This document shows, piece after piece, positions 45,256 to 54,370 of a DNA stretch of 64,000 bases (position 1 is the stretch's first letter; each line of letters begins with the position of its first letter). The position numbers and the translations under genes were made by a program. Source of the stretch: Virgibacillus halodenitrificans JCM 12304. GTDB taxonomy: Bacteria; Bacillota; Bacilli; Bacillales; Amphibacillaceae. The notes under the pieces were generated by a model. The model did not search any database, was not told where the DNA came from, and saw nothing but the letters and a program-made list of their open reading frames with translations. The stretch covers positions 52,871-116,870 of the forward strand of contig NZ_BAZS01000007.1 in the NCBI RefSeq assembly GCF_001310895.1. Reading direction: 5' to 3'.

Positions 45256-46494
45256 ATGAAGAAAATTATTAAAAATGGATTACTTATCGATGGAAATGGT
45301 GGAACCCCAGTAGATGGTTTGGTAGTTGTCATAGATGAAAATAAAATTATCTATGTTGGTCAAGAAGCAAATTACTCTTTAACTGGAGAGGAACAAATTA
45401 TTGATGCTCAAGGAGGTGCGATTCTACCTGGCTTAATCGATACACATGTACATATGATGATGGAATTCTCACCAATTGCTGATCGATTGGCTACTCCTTT
45501 TTCGTTCATGTATTATCAAGCAGCAAAATATTTAAAAACAACTCTTCATGCAGGAATAACTTCTGTACGGGATGCACTAGGAACGGATCTAGGTGTGAAG
45601 AAAGCTGTAGAAGATGGACTTATTTCAGGCCCACGTCTCCAGCTAAGTATTAATGCACTAACAATTACTGGAGGGCATGGAGATGGATATACTGTATCCG
45701 GTAATACAATGGATATTCTACCATCAGATTACCCTGGTATGCCGAATGGTAAATGTGATGGGGTAGAAGAAGTAAGGAAAAAAGCACGGGAAATGCTGCG
45801 TGCGGGAGCGGAAGTTATTAAGGTACATGCTACTGGTGGAGTACTAAGTGCGACAGATCATCCTGAGTTTACTCAATTCTCGTTAGAGGAATTAAAAGCG
45901 ATTGTTGAAGAAGGCCAATTCCGCAAAGGGGTTAAGGTAATGGCCCATGCTCAAGGTGCTGAAGGAATTAAAAATGCGGTGAAAGCAGGAATTCATTCGA
46001 TAGAACATGGAATTTTTCTAGATGACGAAGCTATTGAATTGATGAAAGAAAACGGTACTTATTTGGTTCCGACATTGCTTGCCCCTGTAGCTGTTTTGGA
46101 AACTGCAGAAGAAACAGGTATGCCGGCTACTGCTGTTCAGAAGTCTAAAGAAGTAATTGAACAACACAAAGCGAGTATTGCAAAAGCTTATAAAGCCGGA
46201 GTGAAGATTGCAATGGGAACTGATGCTGGTGTTATGAAACACGGTACGAATTTAAGGGAACTTGGACTAATGACTGAAGCTGGCATGACGCCAATGGAAG
46301 CAATTGTTGCATCAACAAAAACAGCTTCAGAATGCTTAGGATGGCAAAATGAATTGGGAACGATTGAAGAAGGAAAATTGGCAGATATTATTATTGTTGG
46401 AAAAAATCCATTAGAGGATATTTATTCCTTAGCAAATAATGATACTATAAAAGTTGTTGTAAAGAATGGACAGGTAGAGAAAAACATATTGTAA
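45256..46494 (+). CDS. Metal-dependent amidohydrolase
   Basis: A 412-residue amidohydrolase of the imidazolonepropionase/Xaa-Pro dipeptidase-like group. Metal ligands: DTHVHMMME, the probable carboxylated Lys in VIKVHATGG, His in MAHAQG and SIEHG, and Asp in MGTDAG. Cytoplasmic. Starts after GAGGAGG. It forms an operon with the membrane protein upstream. Substrate may be a dipeptide or amide; not determinable here. Confidence 0.88.
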   Translation: MKKIIKNGLLIDGNGGTPVDGLVVVIDENKIIYVGQEANYSLTGEEQIIDAQGGAILPGLIDTHVHMMMEFSPIADRLATPFSFMYYQAAKYLKTTLHAGITSVRDALGTDLGVKKAVEDGLISGPRLQLSINALTITGGHGDGYTVSGNTMDILPSDYPGMPNGKCDGVEEVRKKAREMLRAGAEVIKVHATGGVLSATDHPEFTQFSLEELKAIVEEGQFRKGVKVMAHAQGAEGIKNAVKAGIHSIEHGIFLDDEAIELMKENGTYLVPTLLAPVAVLETAEETGMPATAVQKSKEVIEQHKASIAKAYKAGVKIAMGTDAGVMKHGTNLRELGLMTEAGMTPMEAIVASTKTASECLGWQNELGTIEEGKLADIIIVGKNPLEDIYSLANNDTIKVVVKNGQVEKNIL

Positions 46495-46541
46495 AAAGAA
46501 AAATATATATGAAGGTTGAGCTATGCTTTAACCCTAAAATA

Positions 46542-46579
46542 AATAAAATGCATCGGACATGAAACCGATGCATTTTATT
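46542..46579. terminator. Convergent bidirectional terminator
   Basis: AATAAAATGCATCGG pairs perfectly with CCGATGCATTTTATT, 15 pairs, 8-base loop, between the amidohydrolase and the antiporter. Confidence 0.92.
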
Positions 46580-46597
46580 TTAGAATATAGAAAGTAG

Positions 46598-47600
46598 TCA
46601 GCTTAATATAATATATACAACAACCCCTACATAACTTATGACTACAGTTAAAGAAGGGATCATATACGTAAATGGATTCCTTGTGACATTTCGCTTTGTT
46701 ACAAGCATCGTGATAATGGTTAAGAAAAAGCCAATAACGGAAAGGATAATGAGCTGGTCATTTGCCTGCTTCCACAATGTTCCGTTTTGGTAAAAGGGAT
46801 CTGAAATAGCGATTACTAAAATGTTAAACAAATTGCTTCCCAGAATTGTTCCTACAGCCATGTTAATGTTAGCTAATTTTAAAGCAGTATAAACACTTAA
46901 TGTATCAGGAATGGAAGAAGCCATAGCAACTAAAATACTGCCAATAAATGTTGCGCTAAGCCCAGTTTCAGCAGCCAATCGATCACCTGAAAGAGACAAT
47001 GCGCTTCCAGACACTAAAATAACAATGGAGAATAGGAAAAATTTGATCAATGTTTTGCTGATTCCTTTTACGGAAGTGGTTGTTTGATCAGCTATTTCAT
47101 TATTCTCTTCCTTTTTTTGTATGACTGAAATAAAAATTAGGCCAATTACATATGCAGCAACAATTAACAAACTTGCCAAACCGATATGGAATATTGAAAA
47201 AGAATCATTGGTAAATAGCCCGAACATCGTAATAATAGAAAGAAGAAGTGCAAGGTAACCTGTTGAAACATGGTGTTTGGCTCCATGTAAAAACAACTGT
47301 TTTTTTCGGAAAATTAAATCCAAGCCAAATAGTGCGAAGAAATTAAAAAGGATACTACCAAACCCATTACCAACAGCAATATTAACATTGCCAATTATAC
47401 TGGCTGAAATAGATACAGTTAACTCTGGCAGGGAGGTTGCTACTGCCAATAGTATGGTGCCTGCCATCATTCCGCCAAGCTTTGTTTCCCTGCTTATTTT
47501 ATCTGCATATGTAGATAGCTTGATAGCTGAGTAAGCAGATATGAAAGCTGCTATTACAAAGATTAAACCTAGTGTAAGTGTTATGATGATCCACTCCCAT
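46598..47600 (-). CDS. Sodium/calcium exchanger family antiporter, apparent N-terminal frameshift
   Basis: A CaCA-type cation antiporter with two inverted repeats: LLAVATSLPELTVSISASII, NIAVGNGFGSILFN and ATFIGSILVAMASSIPDTLS, NMAVGTILGSNLFN. As printed the longest frame starts at 47470 with MMAGT, which removes helix 1. The upstream DNA encodes TLTLGLIFVIAAFISAYSAI and KLSTYADKISRETKLGG in frame but without a start. Deleting one G in GTGG (plus positions 47591-47592) links it to ATG 47600 and gives 333 residues, a normal size. Confidence 0.85.
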
Positions 47601-47676
47601 CAATAGAGTCCCTATTCCTATTCTCTGTTTGATGGCCAAGTAAACATCTTTTTCATAGCAGCACTAACAAGCGTAT

Positions 47677-47910
47677 TTAGCGCGGATTTCGACACATGCC
47701 GGGGATTAAAAATATGTCTACAAATAACCAGAGCCAAAGAAAAGCAAGTGGCAGCCAGCCAATCAATAGCCATGTTGTAGCCCAGCCAATCAACCCGATT
47801 AACAATTGTACAATGCCGGAGCCTATTCTTCCTGTGTAAAAGCGATGTACACCGATTTGTCCAAAGAAGAACCATAAAATATATGCTAAAGCATAACTTT
47901 TTTGAGGCAT
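47677..47910 (-). CDS. TM2 domain protein
   Basis: A 77-residue membrane protein with AYILWFFFGQIGVHRFYTGR, IGSGIVQLLIGLIGWATTWL and WLFVDIFLIPGM, the TM2 pattern of two helices linked by a short loop. It lies directly upstream of the antiporter. It ends CRNPR; another frame continues SALNTLVSAAMKKMF to 47618, so a one-base slip in the AAA at this point is possible but not provable. Confidence 0.85.
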   Translation of the reverse strand: MPQKSYALAYILWFFFGQIGVHRFYTGRIGSGIVQLLIGLIGWATTWLLIGWLPLAFLWLWLFVDIFLIPGMCRNPR

Positions 47911-48105
47911 TTATTCCCCTCCTTGTAGAAAAGTTTTATATCAATATAGTTAAGCTAATAATGTATCAATTATGTTATCCTATTAATGAATAGTCAAGTG
48001 ATCTGGAATTCCTCAGCATGTGTACTTGTCTATATGAATAACTGAAACTTTTACGTCTCTTTTACGTATAAGAGTTAATAGTTTTAAATACTAGGGGGTT
48101 TATCA

Positions 48106-50829
48106 TTGAATTTTAAAGAGAAACTGAGAACGAATCGAATGGGAAAGGTAGGTACTCGATTGGGCAAAATACTCGGTGCTTTATTTGTAATTGCTCTAAT
48201 CGGTTTGTTCTCCTACCGTTGGTTTACAGATTATATATGGATGGATTCTTTGGGGTTTGAAAGTATCTATACAACGATTCTAAGCAGTAAAGTAATACTC
48301 GGTGCAGTAGGTTTCATTCTATACTTTATTTTAACCTATTTTACTTTATCTTGGATTAGAAATACATACACAGGGCATTTTGATGCACATCAACTGGCCC
48401 CTGTTCTAACAAACAAAAAAATGAGCAGACTGATTATAGCTGGTATAGCAGTTTTAATAGGAGCATTCGGCAGTTCGATTGTTCAGGGTGTTGGCTGGGA
48501 ACCAGCATTAAAACTATTAAACTATGCCTCTTTTGGAGAGACAGATCCTTTTTTTAACTTAGACATATCTTTTTATATGTTTATACTTCCTTTTGTAAAG
48601 TTTGTCATTAATATCTTGCTTGGCATTGCTATTTTCTTTTTATTACTGGAAATTGGCGCATATTCCGTTTTTAATTTATACCGTATGAGTCGGTCAGCTC
48701 AGATCCATTTAGCTACAACGCTTGGCTTCATTGGTTTACTATTGGCTGGAATGCACTTACTTACACCATATGAGTCGCTGCTGACAAATCAAGTGAATAT
48801 TTTCCAAGAAAGCGTTGTTCATGGCATAAGCTATACAGATAAAATTATAAATATTCCAGTATCATATGCATTAGCGGCTGTAGCTGTAATTGGAAGTATT
48901 TGGATGATTATAGCTCTTAATAGAAAGAAGCTTTCATCCATGCTGCTTCCTGTCATTGTGTATGTGATTTTAGTAATAGGAGGACAATTAGCATCTGTGG
49001 TTGTACAAAACTTTATTGTTTCTCCTAATGAGTTTTCTAAAGAAAAGCCTTATTTAAAGCATAATCTTGAATATACAAGAGCTGCATATGATCTCGATCA
49101 AATTAAGGAAAAGGAACATCCTGGTAATGATTCTCTTGATGAAAAGATGATTGAAAGAAATCAAAAAACGATAGAAAACGTCCGAATAAATGATTCAAGA
49201 CCCATTTTGGATGTGTACAATCAATTACAAACTTTCCGTACGTATTATCAATTTAATAATATTGATATTGACAGATATGAAATCGATGGAGAATATGAAC
49301 AAGTATTTATTGGTGCAAGAGAATTAAGCACTGGAGATCTTCCTTCACAGGCGAAGACCTGGGTGAACCGAAAGCTGAGATACACGCATGGTTATGGCAT
49401 GGCAATGAGCCATGTTAATCAAGTTACCCAACAAGGCCAGCCGAAATATATGATGAAAAATCTCCCTCCTGAAGGTGTACTTGATATAAGTCGACCACAA
49501 ATTTATTTTGGGGAAGAAAAATATGAAAATGTGATTGTTAATTCAAAAGTTGATGAATTTGACTATCCTTCCGGGGATGAGAATGTTGCTAATCGATACG
49601 AAGCGGATTTAGGCATTCAATTGTCTGGTGTAAACCGACTGTTGTTTACTTTGAGCGAAGGATCTATGCGTATGCTTGTCTCAGATCAAATAACAAGCGA
49701 TAGCCAATTGTTGGAAACCAGAAATATCATGGACAGAGTTAATAGAATTGCTCCTTTCTTTGAATATGACGAAGATCCGTATATTTTCGTTCGTGAGGAT
49801 GGTACTCTGGCGTGGATGATTGATGCTTATTTAACAACTGATAATTACCCGTACGCAGAAAACTACGAGAAGAACAAAAATTACATTCGTAATTCTGTAA
49901 AAGTAACGATTGATGCATATAGCGGTGAAGTCAATTATTATATTGTAAATCCAGATGACCCATTATTACAGACATATGAAAATATGTTCCCAGAGCTGTT
50001 TACTAAAGAAATTCCGGAAGATGTAAAAAAACATTTCCGTTATCCTGAAAAACTATTCTCTATTCAAGCAGCAAAGTATGGAACATATCATATGACTAAC
50101 TTAGAAGTTTTCTATAACAGGGAAGACTTTTGGCAGTTTCCAACAGAAAAATATTTCAATGAAGACATAGAAATGGAGCCATATTACATTACGATGAAGC
50201 TTCCGGAATACGATGAAGAGGAATTTATTCTTATGATGCCCTACACCCCGAAAAAACGTCAGAATATGATCTCTTGGATGGGGGTAAGAAATGACGGAGA
50301 GAATTATGGTGAAATTTTTGTTTATCGTTTCCCTAAGCAAAAAAACATATATGGTCCGCAACAAATTGAAAATCGAATTAACCAGGATAGCACCATTTCA
50401 CAGCAGCTTAACCTGTGGTCTCAGGGTGGTTCTAAAGTAATTAGAGGAAACCTATTAGCTATTCCTATTGAAGATACCGTTATGTATGTAGAACCAATTT
50501 ATATAGAGTCCTCTAATGAAACATCACTTCCAGAAGTGAAAAGAGTTGTTATCGCCTATGAGGATCATATTGTAATGGAAGAAACCTTTGACGCTTCGTT
50601 GGATAAAATGCTTGCCCTGATTAATCCGGAAAGCGAACAAGGATCCGAAGATACAACAGACCCAGGTGACACCGAGGACCAATCCTCACCAATAACAGAC
50701 GCGGATGAAAAGCTCCTCGAATTCTCTGAGCTCTTTGAGAACTATCAAACGGAGTTATCAGAAGGTAACTGGGAAGAAGCCGGCAAGATCATGAAAGAAA
50801 TTGAGAGCCGACTAAATGAAGTTGAATAA
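48106..50829 (+). CDS. UPF0182 family membrane protein
   Basis: A 907-residue protein with about seven transmembrane helices in the first 320 residues, a large extracytoplasmic domain (DSRPILDVYNQLQTFRTYYQ, DEDPYIFVREDGTLAWMIDA, MMPYTPKKRQNMISWM) and an acidic C-terminal tail. This is the UPF0182/COG1615 family, function unknown. TTG 48106 follows AGGGGG. Confidence 0.92.
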   Translation: MNFKEKLRTNRMGKVGTRLGKILGALFVIALIGLFSYRWFTDYIWMDSLGFESIYTTILSSKVILGAVGFILYFILTYFTLSWIRNTYTGHFDAHQLAPVLTNKKMSRLIIAGIAVLIGAFGSSIVQGVGWEPALKLLNYASFGETDPFFNLDISFYMFILPFVKFVINILLGIAIFFLLLEIGAYSVFNLYRMSRSAQIHLATTLGFIGLLLAGMHLLTPYESLLTNQVNIFQESVVHGISYTDKIINIPVSYALAAVAVIGSIWMIIALNRKKLSSMLLPVIVYVILVIGGQLASVVVQNFIVSPNEFSKEKPYLKHNLEYTRAAYDLDQIKEKEHPGNDSLDEKMIERNQKTIENVRINDSRPILDVYNQLQTFRTYYQFNNIDIDRYEIDGEYEQVFIGARELSTGDLPSQAKTWVNRKLRYTHGYGMAMSHVNQVTQQGQPKYMMKNLPPEGVLDISRPQIYFGEEKYENVIVNSKVDEFDYPSGDENVANRYEADLGIQLSGVNRLLFTLSEGSMRMLVSDQITSDSQLLETRNIMDRVNRIAPFFEYDEDPYIFVREDGTLAWMIDAYLTTDNYPYAENYEKNKNYIRNSVKVTIDAYSGEVNYYIVNPDDPLLQTYENMFPELFTKEIPEDVKKHFRYPEKLFSIQAAKYGTYHMTNLEVFYNREDFWQFPTEKYFNEDIEMEPYYITMKLPEYDEEEFILMMPYTPKKRQNMISWMGVRNDGENYGEIFVYRFPKQKNIYGPQQIENRINQDSTISQQLNLWSQGGSKVIRGNLLAIPIEDTVMYVEPIYIESSNETSLPEVKRVVIAYEDHIVMEETFDASLDKMLALINPESEQGSEDTTDPGDTEDQSSPITDADEKLLEFSELFENYQTELSEGNWEEAGKIMKEIESRLNEVE

Positions 50830-50856
50830 AAAAAGGAAAGTTTCAGCATTCAAATA

Positions 50857-50895
50857 AAAAAAAGGTGTTCTCCATGAAGGGAGAACACCTTTTTT
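50857..50895. terminator. Bidirectional terminator
   Basis: AAAAAAAGGTGTTCTCC pairs with GGAGAACACCTTTTTT between the UPF0182 gene and the convergent YjcZ genes. Confidence 0.9.
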
Positions 50896-50908
50896 ATTGG
50901 TTTGAATA

Positions 50909-51055
50909 TTAGAACCAAGCAGCACCTACAATAATCAGAAGGATAAACAATACTACAATTAAGGCGAAACCGCCTCCGGCTCCATAGCCGCCGTATCCTC
51001 CTACAGGTGCTCCATAGCCGTATCCGCCACAGCCACATCCATAATTACCAAACAT
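50909..51055 (-). CDS. YjcZ family sporulation mini-protein, Cys/Gly-rich variant
   Basis: A 48-residue protein: MFGNYGCGCGGYGYGAPVGG, then [20 protein letters not shown], then LIIVGAAWF. It differs from the other two by a longer Gly/Tyr head with two cysteines. It follows the next YjcZ gene in the same direction, with AGGAGG at its start. Confidence 0.88.
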   Translation of the reverse strand: MFGNYGCGCGGYGYGAPVGGYGGYGAGGGFALIVVLFILLIIVGAAWF

Positions 51056-51076
51056 ATAACTTCCTCCTTTTATTTT

Positions 51077-51181
51077 TTAGTATCCGTATCCTACATAAGA
51101 TGCGCCTACAATTATTAACAGAATAAACAGCACAACAATTAAGGCGAATCCTCCGCCGTAGCCACCATATGAACCACTCAT
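51077..51181 (-). CDS. YjcZ family sporulation mini-protein
   Basis: A 34-residue protein: [20 protein letters not shown], then [14 protein letters not shown], nearly the same as the one at 40359. A GGAGGTGG site precedes the ATG, and a sigma-K-like promoter lies upstream. Confidence 0.9.
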   Translation of the reverse strand: MSGSYGGYGGGFALIVVLFILLIIVGASYVGYGY

Positions 51182-51212
51182 TCGTAAACCACCTCCATAT
51201 CTGCTTACATTG

Positions 51213-51239
51213 TATCTTATGTAAAGAACTTCACGATGT
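51213..51239 (-). promoter_or_regulatory. Sigma-K-type promoter of the YjcZ pair
   Basis: On the minus strand AC, 16 bases, then CATAAGATA (complement of 51213-51221) fits AC-N16/17-CATANNNTA, about 30 bases before the first YjcZ start. Confidence 0.5.
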
Positions 51240-51377
51240 TATGGACATTATCCCAATTTCACAAAAAAATATAGTAAATGATTTTCTTAACAAATTCCGC
51301 AATCACCCTAACGCATCTGTCCCATACGATTCTTTTTTAGTTACATATAATGTCCTAAGCATGTTGGAGGTGAAAAT

Positions 51378-51658
51378 ATGTCTGTTCAACATTATCATAA
51401 TCTTTGTCAACGTTATAAAGGCAAAGCGGTGGAAATAAGAACCCATCGAGGTGAGGTTCATCGTGGAGTAATTAGACATGTAGACCGGCGACGAGTTTAC
51501 CTGGAACCACTCGGCGGTAGAAGAGATCTAGGTGGTTTTGGGCTTGGATTTTATGGGCCGGCTGGGGATATGGTTTTGGATATCGTCCAGGATTTGGGTA
51601 CGGACTCGCTTTGGGTGCAATCGGTACACTGGCCTTACTACCTTTCTTCCTTTGGTGA
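51378..51658 (+). CDS. Lsm-like, glycine-rich small protein, apparent frameshift
   Basis: The first 56 residues (YKGKAVEIRTHRGEVHRGVI, RHVDRRRVYLEPLGG, GLGFYGP) resemble Lsm-like Bacillus proteins that end in a Gly/aromatic hydrophobic tail. As printed the frame continues to 51728 with an unrelated tail. Adding one G in GGCCGGCTGG near 51560 restores GWGYGFGYRPGFGYG, then LALGAIGTLALLPFFLW and TGA at 51658, which is the typical tail and gives 93 residues. The corrected frame is strongly preferred. Confidence 0.78.
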
Positions 51659-51689
51659 GGAAATAACTTATTTAGTGTACTTCTATGTT

Positions 51690-51716
51690 ATAGCTGTCGA
51701 GGACCTCGACAGCTAT
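51690..51716 (+). terminator. Terminator after the Lsm-like gene
   Basis: ATAGCTGTCGAG pairs perfectly with CTCGACAGCTAT, followed by CTTATT. It lies inside the unrelated extended frame, supporting the earlier stop at 51658. Confidence 0.65.
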
Positions 51717-51825
51717 CTTATTGCCTAAGAAACTTGAAATTAAAACCGGGTTAGGCAAATCTTTGCCTTATGATGGGACGAGTTTATCTTGCTTCCTTAC
51801 TTGCAAGATAATTGCGTTATTACGC

Positions 51826-52602
51826 TTAAGAGGGAATGAAAGCTTCTGAAGGGAGATCGAGCATTTCCTTGGTAGTAGTTTTCTTATTGTCTGCATATTT
51901 TTTCACTAATTGATATCCAACGCAATACCCCGCCATCTTTGGATGGAATGCCCCGCCATATAAAGTAGAATAATAACTTGAATGCGTTCTTTTCATATTT
52001 TTCTTTGGAAATATCAGATTTTCCCACAGTTTTTGAAGCCGCAATTCAGAGTAATAGGTAGTCCAATTAGCTATATTTTCTTCTCCTAAACGTTCACGAA
52101 CAGCATTTTCAGCTAAACCTTCAAGAATAATGGTATCTAAAAGCGTAAAATCATTTTCCTTCCTATCTACTTTGGATAACCGGCAAACATGATTATATTC
52201 ATGGGTTAATAATGCTTGAAGTTCCTTCTCTGTATTATTCTCTGATACAAATAGAAATAACTTATCTTTAAAGGTCAAACCTGCTTTTCCGTTATGATCA
52301 TCTTTTAATCGTCGGTTCTTCGGATCGGATGGAAAAATAAATATGGGAACCTCAGGGCCATTCCATTCACTTTGTAATTTTTTATATTCATGTTGAATTG
52401 TTTGCCATACTCCTTTTTTCTGTAATTTTTTTATAAGTTCCTCACCATCGGGGAGTGGTGGTGTATACATTCCGTAGGCTGAAAGGTGATGGTAAATGTC
52501 TTCAGCACTTGCGTTAGTAAACAAATTAGTTAATTTTTCGCAAAGGATAACTGGTTTTTCATGAGTATCAAGCAACCATTTATCTGTCTTAACTACTCCC
52601 AT
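51826..52602 (-). CDS. DUF2268 putative zinc protease
   Basis: A 258-residue soluble protein with HEYNHVCRL (HExxH-type zinc motif) and a downstream glutamate in IILEGLAENAVRE, the DUF2268 arrangement. FHPKMAGYCVGYQLVKKYAD near the end is also typical. No signal peptide. Monocistronic. I see no gene in the 357 bases upstream (52603-52959). Confidence 0.88.
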   Translation of the reverse strand: MGVVKTDKWLLDTHEKPVILCEKLTNLFTNASAEDIYHHLSAYGMYTPPLPDGEELIKKLQKKGVWQTIQHEYKKLQSEWNGPEVPIFIFPSDPKNRRLKDDHNGKAGLTFKDKLFLFVSENNTEKELQALLTHEYNHVCRLSKVDRKENDFTLLDTIILEGLAENAVRERLGEENIANWTTYYSELRLQKLWENLIFPKKNMKRTHSSYYSTLYGGAFHPKMAGYCVGYQLVKKYADNKKTTTKEMLDLPSEAFIPS

Positions 52603-52959
52603 AAAAACACCTCTACTTTTTATAAGATAAATTTTACCTTTTTCATATCCTTATAAAGGGATTCCAACGACCAGTTTAGGCGGATAGAACTTCCTGGTAG
52701 CGATTATGAAGCTCAGGTAGTATCTGTTGACCTTTGAATGCAACTCCAGATCCAGAACAGATAGATGCTGCCAGAGGATCGGTTTGTGTTAGCCTGTCTT
52801 CCTTATTCAAAGGCGCCTTCATTTTGTTCTATATTATAAATTATGCAAAGGATGAAGAAAGGGTTTCAAGGTCACTTTCATTCAAATGGTCATACACCCT
52901 CTCGTTTTTATGGGTAAAGAATAAACTATATACAAGATGAAAAGGGGGGTGAATTATAT

Positions 52960-53190
52960 ATGTTCCCAAGAAAACCAAGAGGGCCAATGCCAAGAGAGAA
53001 TCCTTTTATGTTTCAACGTCCTCGGCAAGTACCTAAAACGCAACCTAAGCAAAATTTACTCGATGCCTTTCGCACAAGCGAAGGAGGATTGGATTTGAGT
53101 AAAATTACTGGTACTGCGCAACAAATGCATAGTCTATACGGTCAAGTAAGTCCGATGATAAGTAAATTCATTACAAAAATAGGTAAATAA
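52960..53190 (+). CDS. YppG-like spore-associated small protein
   Basis: A 76-residue basic protein with a Pro/Arg-rich head (FPRKPRGPMPRENPFMF) and a tail GGLDLSKITGTAQQMHSLYG, QVSPMISKFITKIGK that resembles YppG. An AAAGGGGGG site precedes the ATG. Function unknown. Confidence 0.65.
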   Translation: MFPRKPRGPMPRENPFMFQRPRQVPKTQPKQNLLDAFRTSEGGLDLSKITGTAQQMHSLYGQVSPMISKFITKIGK

Positions 53191-53236
53191 ATTGCTGGAT
53201 AGAAAACCAAATTATTGAAAACACTTGCGTAAGCCT

Positions 53237-53265
53237 ACCCGCTGTGTCATTCCCTTCATATTATA
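53237..53265 (+). promoter_or_regulatory. Sigma-K-type promoter of spoVIF
   Basis: ACC (53237-53239), 17 bases, then CATATTATA (53257-53265) matches the mother-cell sigma-K consensus, 28 bases before the gene. Confidence 0.5.
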
Positions 53266-53293
53266 AGGTGTAAACAGTAGGGAGGTGCGTTTG

Positions 53294-53542
53294 ATGGACG
53301 ATATTATCAAGCAAGTAGAGAAAAAAACTGGTGTTAAGGGAAATGATATACAAAATCTTGCCAAATCACTAAGCAATTCTGATCTGCAGGATGAGAAAAG
53401 TATTCGTAAATTGGTCAGGCAATTAGGTAAATTAGCAAATAAAAAGGTGAGTAAGCAAACAGAAGATATGATTGTTAACACATTAGTAAATGGAAAGAAT
53501 AAAGTAGATGCTTCTACTATTTCTAAAATGCTAAAGAAATAA
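53294..53542 (+). CDS. spoVIF: Stage VI sporulation protein F
   Basis: An 82-residue protein: DIIKQVEKKTGVKGNDIQNL, AKSLSNSDLQDEKSIRKLVR, SKQTEDMIVNTLVNG. This is SpoVIF (YjcC), needed with GerE for late spore coat assembly in B. subtilis. ATG 53294 follows GGGAGGTG; GTG 53285 overlaps that site. Confidence 0.88.
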   Translation: MDDIIKQVEKKTGVKGNDIQNLAKSLSNSDLQDEKSIRKLVRQLGKLANKKVSKQTEDMIVNTLVNGKNKVDASTISKMLKK

Positions 53543-53569
53543 AGTTAATAATCAATAGCTTGTTAATAG

Positions 53570-53600
53570 ATACGATGTTATTGTTGAGATAACATCGTAT
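53570..53600 (+). terminator. Terminator after spoVIF
   Basis: ATACGATGTTAT pairs perfectly with ATAACATCGTAT, followed by TTTATT. Confidence 0.8.
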
Positions 53601-53620
53601 TTTATTGAAGGAGGATATAT

Positions 53621-54223
53621 ATGGAACACAAAGTTGCTTTATCTTTCAGTGGTGGAAAGGATAGTTGTTTGGCACTATATTATTTACAAAAAAAGAATGT
53701 AAAAGTCGAATGCCTATTGACAACCGTTTGGACAGAGGAAATGAAAACTTTTGCGCACAATGAACATATAGAACAAATTCGGAAGCAGGCAGATGCTCTA
53801 GCGCTTCCATTGCATACCATTGAGACTGATTTTTCAACATATGAAGAAAAATTTGTTCTTAAATTAAGTGAGGTCAAAGATAAATACGGTTTGGATGGAA
53901 TAGCTTACGGTGACATTTACCTTGAGGGCCACCGCATATGGGGAGAAGGTATTGCTGAAAAGGCTGGTTTGGAGGCGTTTTATCCCCTATGGAGAGATGA
54001 AAATCAAGCCAAAGAACTCCTCAAGGATTTTGTTAGACTAGGTTTTAAGGCAGAAATTATAAAAGTGAATAACCAATTACCTAAAGCATGGGTAGGCAGA
54101 TCAATTGATGAACTGTTTATCAAAGATATCACGCAACTGCAGAGTGTTTGCCCATTAGGAGAATCAGGCGAGTATCATACACGCGTATACGATGGACCAA
54201 ACTTTACATATTCATTGTATTAA
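53621..54223 (+). CDS. Dph6-like ATP-binding (PP-loop) protein
   Basis: A 200-residue protein of the diphthine-ammonia ligase/MJ0570 family: PP-loop FSGGKDSCLALYYL, DGIAYGDIYLEGHR, and CPLGESGEYHT near the end. Bacteria lack diphthamide, so the substrate here is unknown and the database name is misleading. Starts after GGAGGA. Confidence 0.85.
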   Translation: MEHKVALSFSGGKDSCLALYYLQKKNVKVECLLTTVWTEEMKTFAHNEHIEQIRKQADALALPLHTIETDFSTYEEKFVLKLSEVKDKYGLDGIAYGDIYLEGHRIWGEGIAEKAGLEAFYPLWRDENQAKELLKDFVRLGFKAEIIKVNNQLPKAWVGRSIDELFIKDITQLQSVCPLGESGEYHTRVYDGPNFTYSLY

Positions 54224-54370
54224 CTTTCTCTCATTTTCAATGACTAATTTAAATTTTCATCCTTTTGAATACTTAATTTATTGACGTAGGTATTCAATTT
54301 GTCTAAAATAGTTCTGTTAGCAAAAATATTTTCAGACAATTGCGTTATTAACGGAGAGGATGACAACAAC

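Noticed and set aside
47618..47875. 85-codon ORF overlapping the TM2 gene
   Set aside because: Its N-terminal part is the TM2 gene read out of frame. Only its last 25 codons might be the true TM2 tail after a slip, which I cannot prove.
52734..52940. 68-codon plus-strand ORF
   Set aside because: No ribosome site, no similarity, unusual composition; the interval looks non-coding.
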